In this document: piece by piece, positions 1 to 13,536 of the stretch
Numbering within the stretch: position 1 is the first letter of the stretch
Layout of the letters: each line of letters opens with the position of its first letter
Made by a program: the position numbers and the translations under genes
Assembly: GCA_003956705.1 (NCBI GenBank)
Contig: QZCP01000823.1
Location: forward strand, 62,001 to 126,000
Reading direction: 5' to 3'
Length of the DNA: 64,000 nucleotides
Source of the DNA: Brevipalpus yothersi
Taxonomy: Eukaryota; Arthropoda; Arachnida; Trombidiformes; Tenuipalpidae
The notes under the pieces: generated by a model
What the model was told of the DNA's origin: nothing
The model's input: only the letters and a program-made list of their open reading frames with translations
Database searches by the model: none

Positions 1-1716
1 CACCTTTTTATGTCTAAAAAATTTTTTTCATTCCACAATTTTGGATGAACTTTTTTCTTCTTATTATCAGAAGAAAAAATCAACACTTCCTGGTCTTATG
101 CTACTCGATAGAGGGTCAATTGAATGAGATGATGCTGTAATTCTAACCTGCAAAATGATGATGATACTTGTTCAAGATTATTATATGTAATCAGAGTATC
201 ATTCATGAAGAACGAGATTAGGAAAGCTAAATTCTTTAAACGTTACATTCCACAGAACTTGTCCCCTTGGTAATCAAGATGAAGTAGATTTCTGTCATAT
301 TCTTACATTTCATTAGCCAAAGTCACGCATAAATGGATAATAGGGAACTGCTCAGAATACACTCTACTACTGTACTGTCAAGTTCTGATAATGAACTTTT
401 AATACTACATACGTACACTTTTGCTGGAAAATATCAGAAATGAAAACGAAATGTTCTGATAATTAAATAAGAAAGCAAAAAAAGATGATCAAATTGATCA
501 GTCAATTGGATCAATCGACACATCTACAAGACTTTGGGGCTCACTATTCTACGTATCAAGGTAATTGTATAAATGGATAAATCAAATTAAGTTAAAAGAA
601 GGGCAAACAATTTATATATATATATATTAAGCTGCACCGATATACCGCTTATATCACGTATATTGGCGGGAAAACTTTCTCTCTCTTCTCTCTCTCTCTT
701 TGACGCTTGATCAAGTGGGATAGACAAGTGAAACTGAATCCAATTTTCGTGTCTATCTTGGAGTATGAGAATTTAAGCTTGTGGAAAGAAGAGAACAATC
801 TTCGAAAATTGATGATATAGCTGGATCATTGTAAGAATCTTCATCAGGCAAGATCATAAACAACATCTTTTTCCATTCAAACAATTGATGCTATTATTCC
901 TCTCTCTCTCTCTCTCTCTCTTTCGGTCTCTCTTTTTCTAGCCACTTACACAAAAAAGGTAAACATTCGATTAGCTTATTTGATACTTCAATAGATTGTG
1001 GGCATGTATGTGTGTGTATGAATGCGTAAAATTGGTAAATATTGATAAAAATTCTATTTTTGCCTATTTTCTTCTTGTTCACCTCGTTCCTCAAACTCTG
1101 ACCTTGATGGAAAGATTAAATCATAAAACTGGCGAAAAGAAAAGATTATTCACTCCATAATACGGTCACATTGGAATAATTTTAAAACACAGAGTTTGTT
1201 GAGACGGCCAATAATTCTGATCTGTGTTTCTGACAATTTGTGAGTAGAAAAATGTTTCAATACTAACCTGAATCAATACCATAGTGGAAGACTATTCTGA
1301 TACAGATCAGAGGCGATTTGAAAAATGGAACGATGTATTCTTACTATTATCCGTTAAAAATTGTCCAATATCCGATTGTCGATTGATATTGTTATTCTTG
1401 CACTCGAGAACTGGAAGTACTATCGAAATATAAAACTAAAGTAAAGTAATTAATGATAAAATAATTTTGTTTCACACAAACTAACGGTACATAAAGTCGA
1501 GTAAATTTACAAATTCAATGTACAATGTATGGCAGATGATCACACATACACATTCACAATAAGATGATCAATACTCACAAGGCAAGTGATTCGGTTGATG
1601 GTGTATACATGAATGGCGGATCTGACAGTGAAAGAAGATTGCTGAATGTGGCCCGAAACAGGCCTCAGTGAAGCGGATTTTGGGGGATGCTGTTCAAAAG
1701 TGAGGAGAGCTCAGTC

Positions 1717-1803
1717 GAAGTAATGGTAATAGTAATGGTGATAGTAGTAATAGTGGTAGTAGTGATAGTAGTCAAGGTAGTGGCAGTTGTGGTAGTGGTT
1801 ATG
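1717..1803. repeat. Imperfect AGT/GGT trinucleotide repeat
   Basis: A cryptic trinucleotide run of AGT, AAT, GGT and GAT units covers about 85 bases, with a shorter (AGT)n echo near 1865-1885. It is interrupted and not clearly coding. Confidence 0.6.
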
Positions 1804-2575
1804 TGGAGTTGATTGTGAGAGAAGGAAGAGCAAGTTCAGTTTTGCTGTTCAACCGAAAATAAGTAGTCGTAGTAGTAGTAACGGTAGATGATGATGGCCA
1901 GCGTCGCTATTTTTTTCGGAACTTTAGCAAAAGTTCGGATATATCATTTTCATGGAAATGATCTTATTTCCCTACTCTTTTCAAGCTGTTTTCGAGGGAG
2001 AAGAGGCAACCGGTAGCAGGTTTCATGAGAATAAGAAAAAATAATCTTGAAATAAGTTTTTCAAAAATGATTCCCTTCCCCCTCCAAAAGCGTTTCACCA
2101 AGATCGAATGACCGATCATAACGGATGGTCAAAGTGGAAGGTCTTCTTTTTTGGAAAGAAAGTTGAGTGTGTTTTTTTCTGCTGTTGTTACGATTTTTTT
2201 TCTCTTAAAACGAACTAATTATGTAGAAAAGTAAAAATGAATGGGGTGAATAGAACTTGGTATAGTCAATAGTCAAGATGGATGGATGGAGATGCTGATC
2301 TTTCTGGGGAAAGTTAGATAGCATCATTTTTATCCCAAAGTAATTAGAATATCGAAAAGAGAGGGAGAGAGAAGATTGTCAAGAAGAAAAAATTAAGCTA
2401 TATCTCTTTGCAAAATTTTAAAAGACAAAAAAATATTTGCTGCTAAAGGGCAAAATTTTGGAGACATTTACTCTGTGTGTCTTCTGGTCCATCAGCAAAA
2501 GCAGAATGGCTATCTTTTGGTGATATTCAAATGATTTATTTATGGTTGGCATGTTTCATGTCGAATTTTTTCCCA

Positions 2576-2606
<31 letters not shown>

Positions 2607-4587
2607 TAAACCGATTCCTTTTGATCCATCCCATTCGAATATCAAGATACACTGACCGATATTTATAAACTGATCCGCTGATTGAGAATAAATAACGGTA
2701 CATGATCATTGCAAGGATCATCTTTTCTCTCTCTCTTTCTCTAACAAACTATAAGCTCTTATGATATGATAATTGGGTTGATAAAGTCGACAGTTGATAT
2801 TCCAAATCGTCTCACCAAAAAATTGGTATGATTCTGTAAGAATTTAGATGACTGATCAAGATGAATTGAAAACAAGTACACACATCAGATTATAATGATG
2901 AAATGAGTTGTGTGTGTACCAATCGATTCACACGTTCAACAATTTTCAGATTCACTTGTGTGCACTTCTCCATCCTCTTATGCTATATATCATGATTCTT
3001 TCAGAAAAATATATATCCTCATTTGTGAAGGACTAGAAGAAAAATTATCTTCAAGGATAACATAAATAAGAAATTCTGCACGACAGTCTAATCAGAGCCT
3101 GTATTTGTGAATCGGACCTGATAATTTATCCAACTACTCGTATATCCAGGCAATACAGCCACCATTACCACTTGCTTTTGGTTGATCTTGATTTTGGAGA
3201 GGAGAAAGAACACCAATTTCATACATGAGCATCAATATTTTCGAATTCTTGGTTCCAAAAGTTTCGTCAGTAGTATCAGTAGTAGTTAGGTAGAGAAAGG
3301 GGTGAAAATGATGTGAAATAAGGTCTTGAAAGGCACCAAACAATAGCCTAAAGTGATGAAATGATTCCCAAGATGATGATAATGATTACATGATCAAATG
3401 ACTGGAATGATCAGCAATTATTTGATCGAGAAAAAGGGTTATCAGGACTTAATATATAGAAGAGTGAGTCAATACATGAAAGATGTGAGAATGGACACGG
3501 TGTCATGATGGGTCCCCTGAAAGTTCTGGTGGTGGTCAAGATTATTCAAAATTCTATCTCTCTCTCTCTCTCGCTTATCAATTGGGCTCACAACATGAAC
3601 AGGCCCTTCTGTTCATATCCTTGATTTGTTAATTATGTAAATGATGATGGTGGATTCTTTATCATTTTATATACAGTCTGTTACATGGAGACACTTGATA
3701 TTGATTCGGTTTGATAGTGGAGATGGTGAAAATTATCAAACATCACTTTGATTGTAAGTAAACTATTTGAAAATGTTACTACTACTACTGTGTACTTACA
3801 TGATGAATTCGAGCACAAATCAATTATCAGTCTTTTTGAGTGAAGGTTTATTTTGATGGAATTCGAAATTTGATCTCATGATGATATTGGGTCAAAAGAA
3901 AAGGTTCCGAATGAACCAATCCAAGTAATAATCATCAAGTTCTGTCTCAATGCACTTTGATTCGCTCGTATTATCGTTCTGCTACATGAGAGAAGAAGCT
4001 CCAGGACACTGAACATTTCAGCTTCAGGAATCTCCAGTCACATTTGGAACCATCAATTAGCACATATATATCTACTTGGAGCGAAAGTATTAAAGTTATC
4101 ACGGATTCTGGGCCGACTGTTTCTTTAACTTGAAATAATTCTACCACTTTGACCACATCTCAACTCAGATGCCTTCAATCATTATCACTAGCAAGTTTCA
4201 ATTTAAAATGTTTTAGAGATAGGAGAGCTTCTATTCTGAGGGATAGCTCACAATTTTCGTCGAGATCTTGATAGTATCGCAATTCCTTGTGAAATTTCTT
4301 ATGGATCTGAATCTATATTACTGATTGGATGAAAGCCAATTCTAAATAATTTGGCACAATTATAATTATCTTCAAATTGTTCACATGGTGGAAGTCTTGA
4401 TCTGTCGATGAGCATCCCCCTGAAAAATTGAAGTCATTTCAACAACAAACCCATAAACTTGCTTGTGAGAAACAGTATTTTAATTGTAACTGATTTACTT
4501 TAACATTGTTCCGGTGAATATTTCTCAAATGATCGATGAAGTAGAAAAGGAGCTCTTAACGGTAATCTTATTCAGATTTACTTTGCA

Positions 4588-4590
<3 letters not shown>

Positions 4591-4650
<60 letters not shown>
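4591..4650. repeat. (CT)30 microsatellite
   Basis: Uninterrupted CT dinucleotide array of about 60 bases. Similar shorter arrays occur near 900, 2578 and 3558. The short open frame across it encodes only Ser-Leu repeats and is not a gene. Confidence 0.95.
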
Positions 4651-4652
<2 letters not shown>

Positions 4653-7085
4653 AATACGTTCCCTTCAATTTATTAGTGGCAATGAATAGAGATGAGGTAA
4701 GAGTTAAGTTTAAACAATTCAAGATTGTCGATAACTCTGCTGAGACAGGATTCCAGATGTGCTATCAACGAATATTGCCATTTGATGATCCCAAAATATG
4801 CTAAACACGCTTTTCGGATGAGCTGTGAGATCACTTCCGTTTCTATTATTTTCACCTTTCGCGCTCGAATAGAATCAGGGGTAGAAGCTTCTCAAAATCA
4901 TTGCCAGCTATTTGAGGTTTGATTGCTTACCATCAGTCAACATTCATTTGAGCCGGGATCAAAGCGAATGACATGTTAACCCTTGGAAACACGAAAATAT
5001 TCGGCAAAGCTCATGAAGATGACCTGAAAGGTAAGAGAATGAGAGAAAGAGGAAGACTTAAGCTTTAAGCCATTCAAATGTTAAGTTCTCATTGAGAAAC
5101 GAATGTTTCACTTGATGGCTAACGAAATTGCTACAAAATGCCTTAATCATGGATGTTTCCTACTTTCTTTTCGACAATAAATATCTAAACAAGCAACAAG
5201 ATGTGTATGTGTTGTGGAGGGAAAACTTTTCCGTCCAAAAAGAAAGAGAAGGTACATCAAAATTTCAATTGGATAAGTTTTGCACTTTATTATACTGAAC
5301 ACTCGAGAATTGTTTCAATTTTACAAGTCAAATAATGTAATTCGAATGAGAAAATTTTCAATACCATTCTAACCAAATTGCCAATAAATGATCAACAGAT
5401 TTAAGGCTCATCCTGATCCAAACAATCCATTTATGTATCCAGGGTTCGAGGTTGAAAGCAAAAAGGATCTTCCAAATACGGTGGAAATAGGGACAATAAT
5501 ATCTTGAACATTGATAAGTGATTTTCGGTGATTTACTGGTCAAATGAATTGAAAGCTAGTTGTATCTAAGTTTCAATGAATACATGAACAAGTACCGTTA
5601 GATGGAAATTAAGACCCTGCTTTCTGATTCAAATATCTCTCTTCTTATCTCAATCTTCGTCATGTTGCTCTTTTTTTTCGGAAAAAATTTGGACAGCAAT
5701 AAAATCATGATATATAAATGGCAAATCAAACTGTTCATCAATATCATCACAATACCAATGGCTCGATAGAGGCTGATGTGCTCTTCTCAATCACTGTATC
5801 GACCTTTTCTAAATGTGGATCCACTTGTAGGGATGGTAAATTATATGGTATGGCCTTACAATTTTCGTGTGTCCATGTTCAGTTGATAATTTAAATAATT
5901 CGATTCGCTTCCCTACCTGATGGATGGATGAATGTTAAAAGTGGCGAAGATCCAAAAAGTATGGGAAAAACATCTCTCACATAATAATCATGAACTTGAA
6001 TTTAAATCGAGAATTCTCATCAAGTAATCCGAAAAATTATTTGAACAATTCTGAAAATCTCAACAGATGTGCTTTTGTGAATGGAAACAGCTTTTCTTTT
6101 TTTTTCTTTCTCTCTCAATTTGATCTAGAATTGATAGGATAATGATGATCACTTAGACTGGAGAGGATGTTGATCAACGTCATTGTCGATAGAATAAAAA
6201 TGAATAATGAAGGAATAAAAACAACCAAAAAGCTCAAAGTAATCAGGATATAATTTGTGAGTCAACTTGTAAGGCGTTCATTTCAGTTATCTTAAGCATC
6301 ACATTTGCACAAAATTTCTGAGCAAGCAGGAAGCGAAAAGTTTCATTTCTTGGCCAATTATTAATAAATTTGGAAAAATTAAAAAAAATCGCCATGAGCT
6401 GAGGTATGATTGATTCACTCAATCACTGAGGTTAGCTTAGATTGGAAGAATTTATTGCTGAATGGCCGAATACCATTCAAATTCTTGGGCTCAGTATATC
6501 TGGCTATCTTTGATAATTCTTGATTCTCATCTATTATCTTCAAAAATCAATAAATTTATCAAAACATTAGCCAGAGTAGGGAGAAGATTAGCAATTATAA
6601 TGGTTAAAACAATGAATTGAAAATGAACTTTAAGAAAAAGCTACAATTGTACAGTGTAAGTGTGAGCATATAAAACTTGGGCACAACTTTCAAGTTTAGT
6701 TACAGATTTTTTTACCTCTCTCAGAATTTATGGACATAAAATTGACGAATACATTAGACAAATGTGCCCATTTAAAAAACTAGTGGTCAATATTTGCATC
6801 GGATTATTCATTCATTAACAAAGTTTTGAACAAATAATAAAATTGTATAGATCAAAGCTTTAGCTACTAAGAATCCAAAGGAATTCCAGCCCAAAAAATA
6901 GAAACTTTATCAGAAATCGTCAATATTAATATTATGCATGATTTTTTGTTCTTATTTTGTCCCTATCTTCAATCAGATGGACTGATTGGAGTTCACAAAA
7001 CTTCATTTTTCTTCTTAGATCTCCACTTGAATATGATTTAAGAAGCAATTTAGAGCGAGAGAAAAATGAGATCATTTATCAGCTA

Positions 7086-8967
7086 TTAGACGAAAATTTT
7101 CTCAATCTTCTCTATCGGATTGGAAAACCACTGATTTTTGAGAGCAAATTTGAAAGACATTTTATCACCCAGATGGTCGATCACTTGAATTGCCTGATCA
7201 AGCATTTCACGAGTATGACATGCTGAAATACAGAATCTTAATCTTAATCCAGTGAAATCGGTTGCTGGATAGCCAACTGGGATGCATCCGAGTCCTAGAT
7301 TACGTGCCTCTTTGACAAAATTTCTGTGTTTGGAGAAATAAAATTTTGATTCTAGAATTTGAAATTGTCGATAGAGGAAGGTGAATACTTCACTAATCCG
7401 GGAAGGAAGATCAAGAGAGGAACTACTGGTGAAACGTTGTCTCCATAAACTATGAAACCAAGTTGTCTAAGTCGTTTCCTGAAGTATCGAGAGTTCTCTT
7501 GCAGTGTTGATATACGTATTTGACCTAGAAAAATGGACTGGGATGATCAAAAGTTTGCCACAACATTGCAATGGGAATGATTTCACACCAATATACACAA
7601 GCTTTACCTTCATTTGTCATTATAACCTCTAAAACTGATAAAATTTGCTGAGCAATTGGAGCAGCCATACTACATGCATAGGCAAAACTGTGGGAATTAA
7701 CACGAATATAATCAATCAGCACTTTTCTACCCGCTATGTATCCACCAGCTGAACCAAAACTCTTGGTAAAAGTTCCCATCAGTATGTCCACCTCTCGAGG
7801 ATCAATGCCAAAATGATCACAAACACCTCGACCACTTTTACCAATGGCACCAATACTGTGGGCTTCATCAACGTACAGGTAAGCTTTGTACTTTTTTTTC
7901 AATCTAACTACTTCAGGTAAATTAACAAGAGTTCCCTCCATACTGTACAATCCTTCCAGGACGATAATAATTTTTTTCCATGGCTCATGAGTACCTGGTT
8001 GACCATCTGCCAAAGCTTCCACCAGTTTCTGTTCCATATCATTTGTATCTACAATTATGGAGGAAAACTATTGAAAATCCTTATCTCACTGATTATCATG
8101 ATGGAATACAATTTACCGTTATGTTTGAAAATCTTTATCGAAGCTTTCGATAGCTTACAACCCAGAGCAAGAGATGCATGATTGTATTGGTCACTAATGA
8201 TTAGTGATCCTTGACCAGCAATAGTTGAAATATTGAGAGAATTGGTGGCAAATCCCATACCAAATATTACACTATCTTCGACACCAAGATATTTTGCGAC
8301 CATTTTTTCCAATTCAATATGATAATCAAGAGTTCCTGGAATTCTGAACATCTTAAATCGATGGAGATTTTTCAAATTGTGGATTATCTTACCGAGTTCA
8401 TGTCTAACTGCTCCCGTACTGGATCCACATTTTTTGACAGTCTCAATCACTTTATTTAATCTTGGTCCTTGGTTCTCGGAGAATCCAAGATAATTGTATG
8501 AAACTAGATTCAAGCATTTTTGAGTGGTTCCTGGAAAACTTTATGATGAATATATCGTGTATGAAATTTTGTGATACTCATGTTGATCATGTCTTACCGA
8601 ATGTATCGATTAAAGCTATCACTTTCAAAATTCAGTAGTTCCACATGACTGTTGGGAATACTTGTAATAGGTATGCCAAAAACTTCTCTACATCGTTGAT
8701 AAATATTTCGATCATAAAAGGCGGTCAAACCACTAAGTAGAGGGACATAACCGTCCTAGATAGAAAAACAATTCCATTTCAGTATCGGATAAATCAAAAA
8801 TTGATGACAAAATTTTTACTCACTCGAATTTCTTTCTGATCAGTTTTCCTGTGTTTTTCAATATCAAAATATCGGAGCACATCTCGAATCAGACCAAAAA
8901 TTGTGAGAATTAAATACGAAGCAAATATACAAAATTTTATATACAATGGTGGCTGATCATCGATCAT
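7086..8967 (-). CDS. SPTLC2: Serine palmitoyltransferase, catalytic subunit 2
   Basis: Subunit of the ER-membrane enzyme that condenses L-serine with palmitoyl-CoA, the first step of sphingolipid synthesis. Seven exons read 8967-8824, 8755-8598, 8538-8393, 8335-8117, 8048-7608, 7524-7389 and 7323-7086, giving 493 residues. Near the N-terminus is one membrane helix followed by the LRYFDIEKHR segment. The aminotransferase-like PLP fold follows with SYNYLGF, GMGFATNS, VDEAHSIG and the PLP-lysine motif GTFTKSFGSAGGYI (Lys about 318). The C-terminus has CIPVGYPAT and RFCISACHT, typical of eukaryotic SPTLC2. The start is the first in-frame ATG before the membrane helix; an in-frame stop lies upstream in the genomic sequence, so a further 5' exon is possible. 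The fourth-exon boundary involves a 57-bp intron that is open in frame. Confidence 0.95.
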
Positions 8968-10105
8968 GATGAGGCAGTTGAAGAAAATCTTTTCTCGAAC
9001 GTAACATTGATTAGCACTGTATGGCAGGCTAATGAAGTAAACTTGGGAGAATATTCAAATTAGTCAATATTTTGGAGGTGACTTGAGAGAAGAATCGAAG
9101 CCATGAGAAGAGATGATTTTTCCACTCACTAAACTATGATGGGAATCAGTTAGAATCGCCTCACGTTCAATCAAATTGTACAGATCATCTTAGACTGGAG
9201 CAATTTTCAGTACCTAATTCGTTGATGTCATAGGAATCAGAAAAAAATGGTTGTGTTTTGAAGCAAAAAGAAAAGTTCTCTCTCATACAAAATCAACAAT
9301 AAAAACTATGAGGTAAACGATTGTTTTCCATCATAGATTGTTTACCATGATCAAGCTGAACAAGCAAAAGCAGTGTTTCCTCATTTACCGACTTTTCACT
9401 CCCATAATTTGGAGAACGAATAGGATGCAGCTATAAGAGTCACATTTTGTTTCACACAGGTAATGAAAAATCCTCACCCCTCTTATCATGCAAACATTTT
9501 CATACGATTCATGAAATTTGATCAGGATCCACCTTTTTCACCATTATTGAATAGTCAAATCTTCCCCCTATCCTATCCAATCATAAAATATATTCTAGGT
9601 CTTAGCTCCTCGTACGTTACTGTATCAAGCCCCTGATGCGTGTTTGGAGCATTTTCTTGCCTTCTTTTCTCCTTTTTTGGCATCAAAACTGATCAATATG
9701 ATGAGCACAAGTGATAATGTAAAAAATTTGTAAAATTATTACCACAATTCGTGATTATTCGATTATTCACATTCGTAATGATCTTGATTCTTTCTGGTTC
9801 AAAAATAAGTTGTAATTTCTCACTGCAATCATGAATTAATTGGTCCATTTTATTGAAGACTAACATATAGTAGCAACATGAAAGCTCAATGTAATTGTGA
9901 AATATAAGCTGATGCCATAAGAAAAGGTCCACCTTGCCAATAAAACTGGTCTCATTTTTTGCTGACTAATAATGCCTATCTTGAAATTGATAAGAGCCTT
10001 GATACGGTAGCACTATGACCTGTAAAGGGAACACACAACAAACAAGACTTTTCACCTTCTAGTTGATCTCGTTTTGAGACTAGTAAGATCTGATGGAAAT
10101 CGAAA
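8968..10105. other. Divergent intergenic region
   Basis: Separates SPTLC2 (-) from the protease (+). No coding similarity seen. It presumably holds both promoters, but no clear core element could be identified. Confidence 0.4.
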
Positions 10106-11285
10106 ATGATCACTTTGGGTCTGGGTTTGCCTCTTCTTTTTCTTTTGGTGATCAAAACGTCGGAATCTAATTCTAGTATTGATGATTTAGATGATTTAAT
10201 AGATAGTGAATTTGATGATGCTGTTGCCAAGTTATCAACACAAGAGATCTCGATAATGAATTCAATGTTGGAAAATCTTATTTTAAATCAATGTCTGTCT
10301 CCACCTAGTCATGAAGAGTCAATCTCTCAAATCTGTGGAAGAAGATATTACAGAGTACCTCGAAGAAAGAGACGAATTGTTGGAGGTCGAAGATCGAATT
10401 ATTCCGAATGGCCATGGATGGTAAGTGATCAGCCCCTAGACATTACTTAATCTCTTTTGATCCCTTAATCTTTGCCACTTGATCAACAATCATAAAAAAT
10501 GATTTGTTTCTGTTGTATAGGTATCCACAAGACGCTGGAATGGCCGCAAGTTTGTCCACAAGTGTAGTGCAACTTTACTTAATCAAAGATGGGCGATCAC
10601 AGCTGCTCATTGTCTTCTTGAGTAAGTAATTAACAAAAATTAGCTTTAAATTTTGATCAATATAATCTTGATTTAATTGATAAACTGAATCCGTTCTTGC
10701 AGCGCAACACCCGGTGAAATTTTGCTAAAAATTGGTGAATATGATATTGGTCATCCACAAAAATTATATGGATACGTTAATCGACGAGTCAAACTGATTT
10801 TAAGGCATCCTGGTTTCAATCATTTAACTTTAGAAAATGATCTCGCCCTAATGAGACTTCATCGACCGGTCACTTTTGAGGGAACAATTGTGCCAATATG
10901 TTTACCCAACAGCAGTATGGACTATGTCGGCCGAGTAGGTATTGTTGCTGGATGGGGTAAACTTGATCGAGATGGACCTCAACCGACAACTTTACACCAT
11001 GTTTCCCTACCGATAATGGATAATCGCGAATGCGTAAATATGTATATGAGAGCTGGATATAGAGAACATATTCCCGACACGTTTATATGTGCTGGCTTGC
11101 CTCAAGGTGGTAAAGATTCTTGTGATGGAGATTCCGGTGGACCGTTGGTGATTGAAGAAAACGGACAATGGTTTTTAGTTGGAATCATTTCTTGGGGTAT
11201 CGGTTGTGCTTTGCCCAACCAGCCAGGAGTTTACACCCGAATATCGGAATTCTCGGAATGGATACACAATATCATTGTATACTGA
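10106..11285 (+). CDS. Secreted trypsin-like serine protease (S1A)
   Basis: Three exons, 10106-10420, 10521-10621 and 10703-11285, encode 332 residues. An N-terminal hydrophobic signal peptide (about 1-20) is followed by an acidic pro-region and then the protease domain, which starts at IVGG (Ile91). The triad is visible as His135 in AITAAHC, Asp185 in ENDLAL and Ser283 in GDSGGP. Asp in the preceding DSCDGDSGGP context and the SWGIGC and QPGVY pocket residues predict cleavage after Arg/Lys. A pro-region Cys in ICGRR probably pairs with the catalytic domain (VPICLPN), as in chain-linked arthropod proteases. No clip domain is visible. The activation site follows RRKRR, which resembles a furin-type site. 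Likely roles are digestion, coagulation or immunity; the sequence does not decide. Confidence 0.95.
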
Positions 11286-11395
11286 TTTTTTTCCGAGTGT
11301 CATGCATGATAATAGATAAATTATTCTATTCGAAAAAAATTATAAAAAAAACTTGCAATGGCATTGAAATTGTAGGTGTACAATATAACCTATCA

Positions 11396-11401
11396 AATAA
11401 A
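11396..11401 (+). promoter_or_regulatory. Poly(A) signal of the protease gene
   Basis: AATAAA lies 110 bases after the protease stop and 38 bases before the convergent septin stop codon, so the two 3' ends probably overlap. Confidence 0.5.
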
Positions 11402-11438
11402 AGTTGATCATTACTTGATCGCAATGTATATATTCACT

Positions 11439-13536
11439 CTACTTCTTTTTGTTCTTGCCACCCAAAGTGAGAGAAGAGGCAAGACTCGTTGTACTCTGAG
11501 TCATGCTTGGTGGCTGTAAAATAGTGGCTTTTTTTCGATGGAACGCCTGAATTTCCTCCTCGAGTCTACGTCTCTCATCTTCGATTTTCTTTTTTTCAGT
11601 CTGATGGAACGTTTTAAGAGCATCATATTTCCGTTCGAGATCTTTTTTGACAGCGTCCATTTCAACTTCCTTTTCGCGAATTCGATTTACGAATCGGATT
11701 CGTATTTCTTCTTCTTTCCGTTTCAATTCGGCTTTCTGATGATCTTTGCGAGCTTCATAAGCTTCCTGAAATTTCAACGAAGAAGTTTTTTGTGAGTCGA
11801 TAGTTGCAATAAAAAGTTCAGAACACAAGAGGAGCAATTCCTATATGATTCATTGTAAACGAAATTCCATCTTAGTGACTCAATCGTTTTACTAATTAAC
11901 TAATCAGATAATTAAATTAAATGGATCAGAATTAAATAAAGAGGGATACCAATGGTCTCAAGATATCAATACAGGCACTAGTCATCAGTTCAATGAACAA
12001 TGAAGTGACGGAATCATACAAAGGGAAGGATATTTCCAGTCAAAAGAAGATGAGCTAGGTTCAAAGTTCTTTCATTTTACAAACTAGTACCATCGAATTC
12101 GTTTACCTGGAATGAGGATACTTTGGTTGAATTTTCAGTGTCTCCAAAACCCATTTGCTCCAATCTAGTTCTCCGATAAGCTTCATAGTGCTTAGAGTGA
12201 GTGGTTTCGCGAAGATCTTCCATGTTTACTCGGAGAAGCATTTCTCGTAATTTGACAAAATCACAATGATCTTGATTCTCGACTAGAAGAGCATAGACGG
12301 ATGAACGAAGATAAAAAAATTATTACAACACTTTTCAGAGTGAATTAAAACATAAGACATCGTAATAACTGTTTTAAAAAAGTCAATGATCGTCTATGTT
12401 GAAGTGAAAATTGTAGCTATCAAAATGACATACCTATAACTGTTCCCCATGGATATTGGCGAGCTCTGACTTGTTTATTTCCGACTCTCACAAAATCATG
12501 ACTGGCAACGACTGCAAAAGGAAGCAAAGCATTCATATCCAGATTGGCCTTTGAAATGGAAGCATCATCATCATCAGTGGGAAATTTGTATATTTGAATG
12601 CCATTCATGATGATTTCATTCATAATTTTTAAACGAAGTGCAGATAATTCTGATTTTGTTATGGTATCAGCTTTGGCAATGATTGGTATGAGATTGACTT
12701 TGTTATCCAAATGTTTCATGGTAAGCAGATCAACCGCAGCTAGTCCATGACCAATGGGAGATATTAGGTACAAGCAACAGTGTATCCGGGAATCTTGGCC
12801 ACCTAAATTGGCACTACGATGAATTTTCAATTCCTCTTGCAAATATCTTTCATATTGTTTATCAATATATTCCACAATTGCTTTGTATGAGTCAGCTATA
12901 TCATTTATAGTTGAGAGAAGACACACGTAGAGAAAGAGAGAATAATAAAGAGATTACTAAATATGATAAGAAAACACATAATGGCAAAATGAAACGAAAC
13001 GGAAGTACAATATGTGATCGAAAGAAGAGAGAGAGACAGAGAAATGCAACCTCCAATCGACCTCCATAAACCAAGCAAAAATTTTGCCTCTCACCTTTGA
13101 CTAATTGATCTCCAAATCCTCTACTTTCCACAATGGTTAGCTTTAATTTAATTTGCTTCTCTTGTAACTCATGCGATTGTACCTGCAGATCTACCACTTG
13201 AGATTGATGTGTATGAGTTGATGTATCAGGAAATTTGGTATTGAACAGTGAATCGATCAGTGTTGTCTTACCAATACCAGTGGCACCAAGAATTAAAATA
13301 TTGAATACAAAGCCTTCCCGTATTGTACGGCAAACATATTGTTCCGGTAATGATTCAAAGCCAACCGGTGCCGATGGCTTCAGTGTTCGAACAGTATTTT
13401 TACCATTAACTGAACCAATTGCTGTACCTGTTGGAACTGTTGCTGAACCATTACTCTTTGTTACTGCTGTAGCTGTTGCTGTTGCGGTTGATGATTCACT
13501 TGCCGAATCACTAGCCGAATCTGCCGATGCTGTCAT
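11439..13536 (-). CDS. Septin, SEPT6/8/11 group
   Basis: GTP-binding cytoskeletal protein that polymerises into hetero-oligomeric septin filaments. Four exons (13536-13095, 12895-12434, 12282-12107, 11765-11439) encode 468 residues. A low-complexity Ser/Ala/Thr N-terminus (about 1-45) precedes the P-loop GATGIGKT (84-91), the G4 motif AKAD and the septin unique element region with CDFVKLREML and NMEDLRE. A C-terminal coiled coil rich in Lys/Glu, starting near EAYEARKDHQ, ends in GGKNKKK. Intron phases join cleanly, and residue order matches animal SEPT6-group proteins throughout. The switch II motif reads ESRG instead of the usual DxxG. The start is the ATG giving MTASAD; an in-frame TTG-initiated extension upstream is not credible. 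Confidence 0.95.

Larger units (their letters stand above)
1..7085. other. Long region without a recognised gene
   Basis: About 7 kb in which every open frame is short and none resembles a protein family I know. It holds dinucleotide tracts, an imperfect trinucleotide run near 1.75 kb and a (TA)n stretch near 615. It may hold introns, untranslated exons or regulatory DNA of a gene extending beyond the left edge, but nothing visible proves this. Confidence 0.5.
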
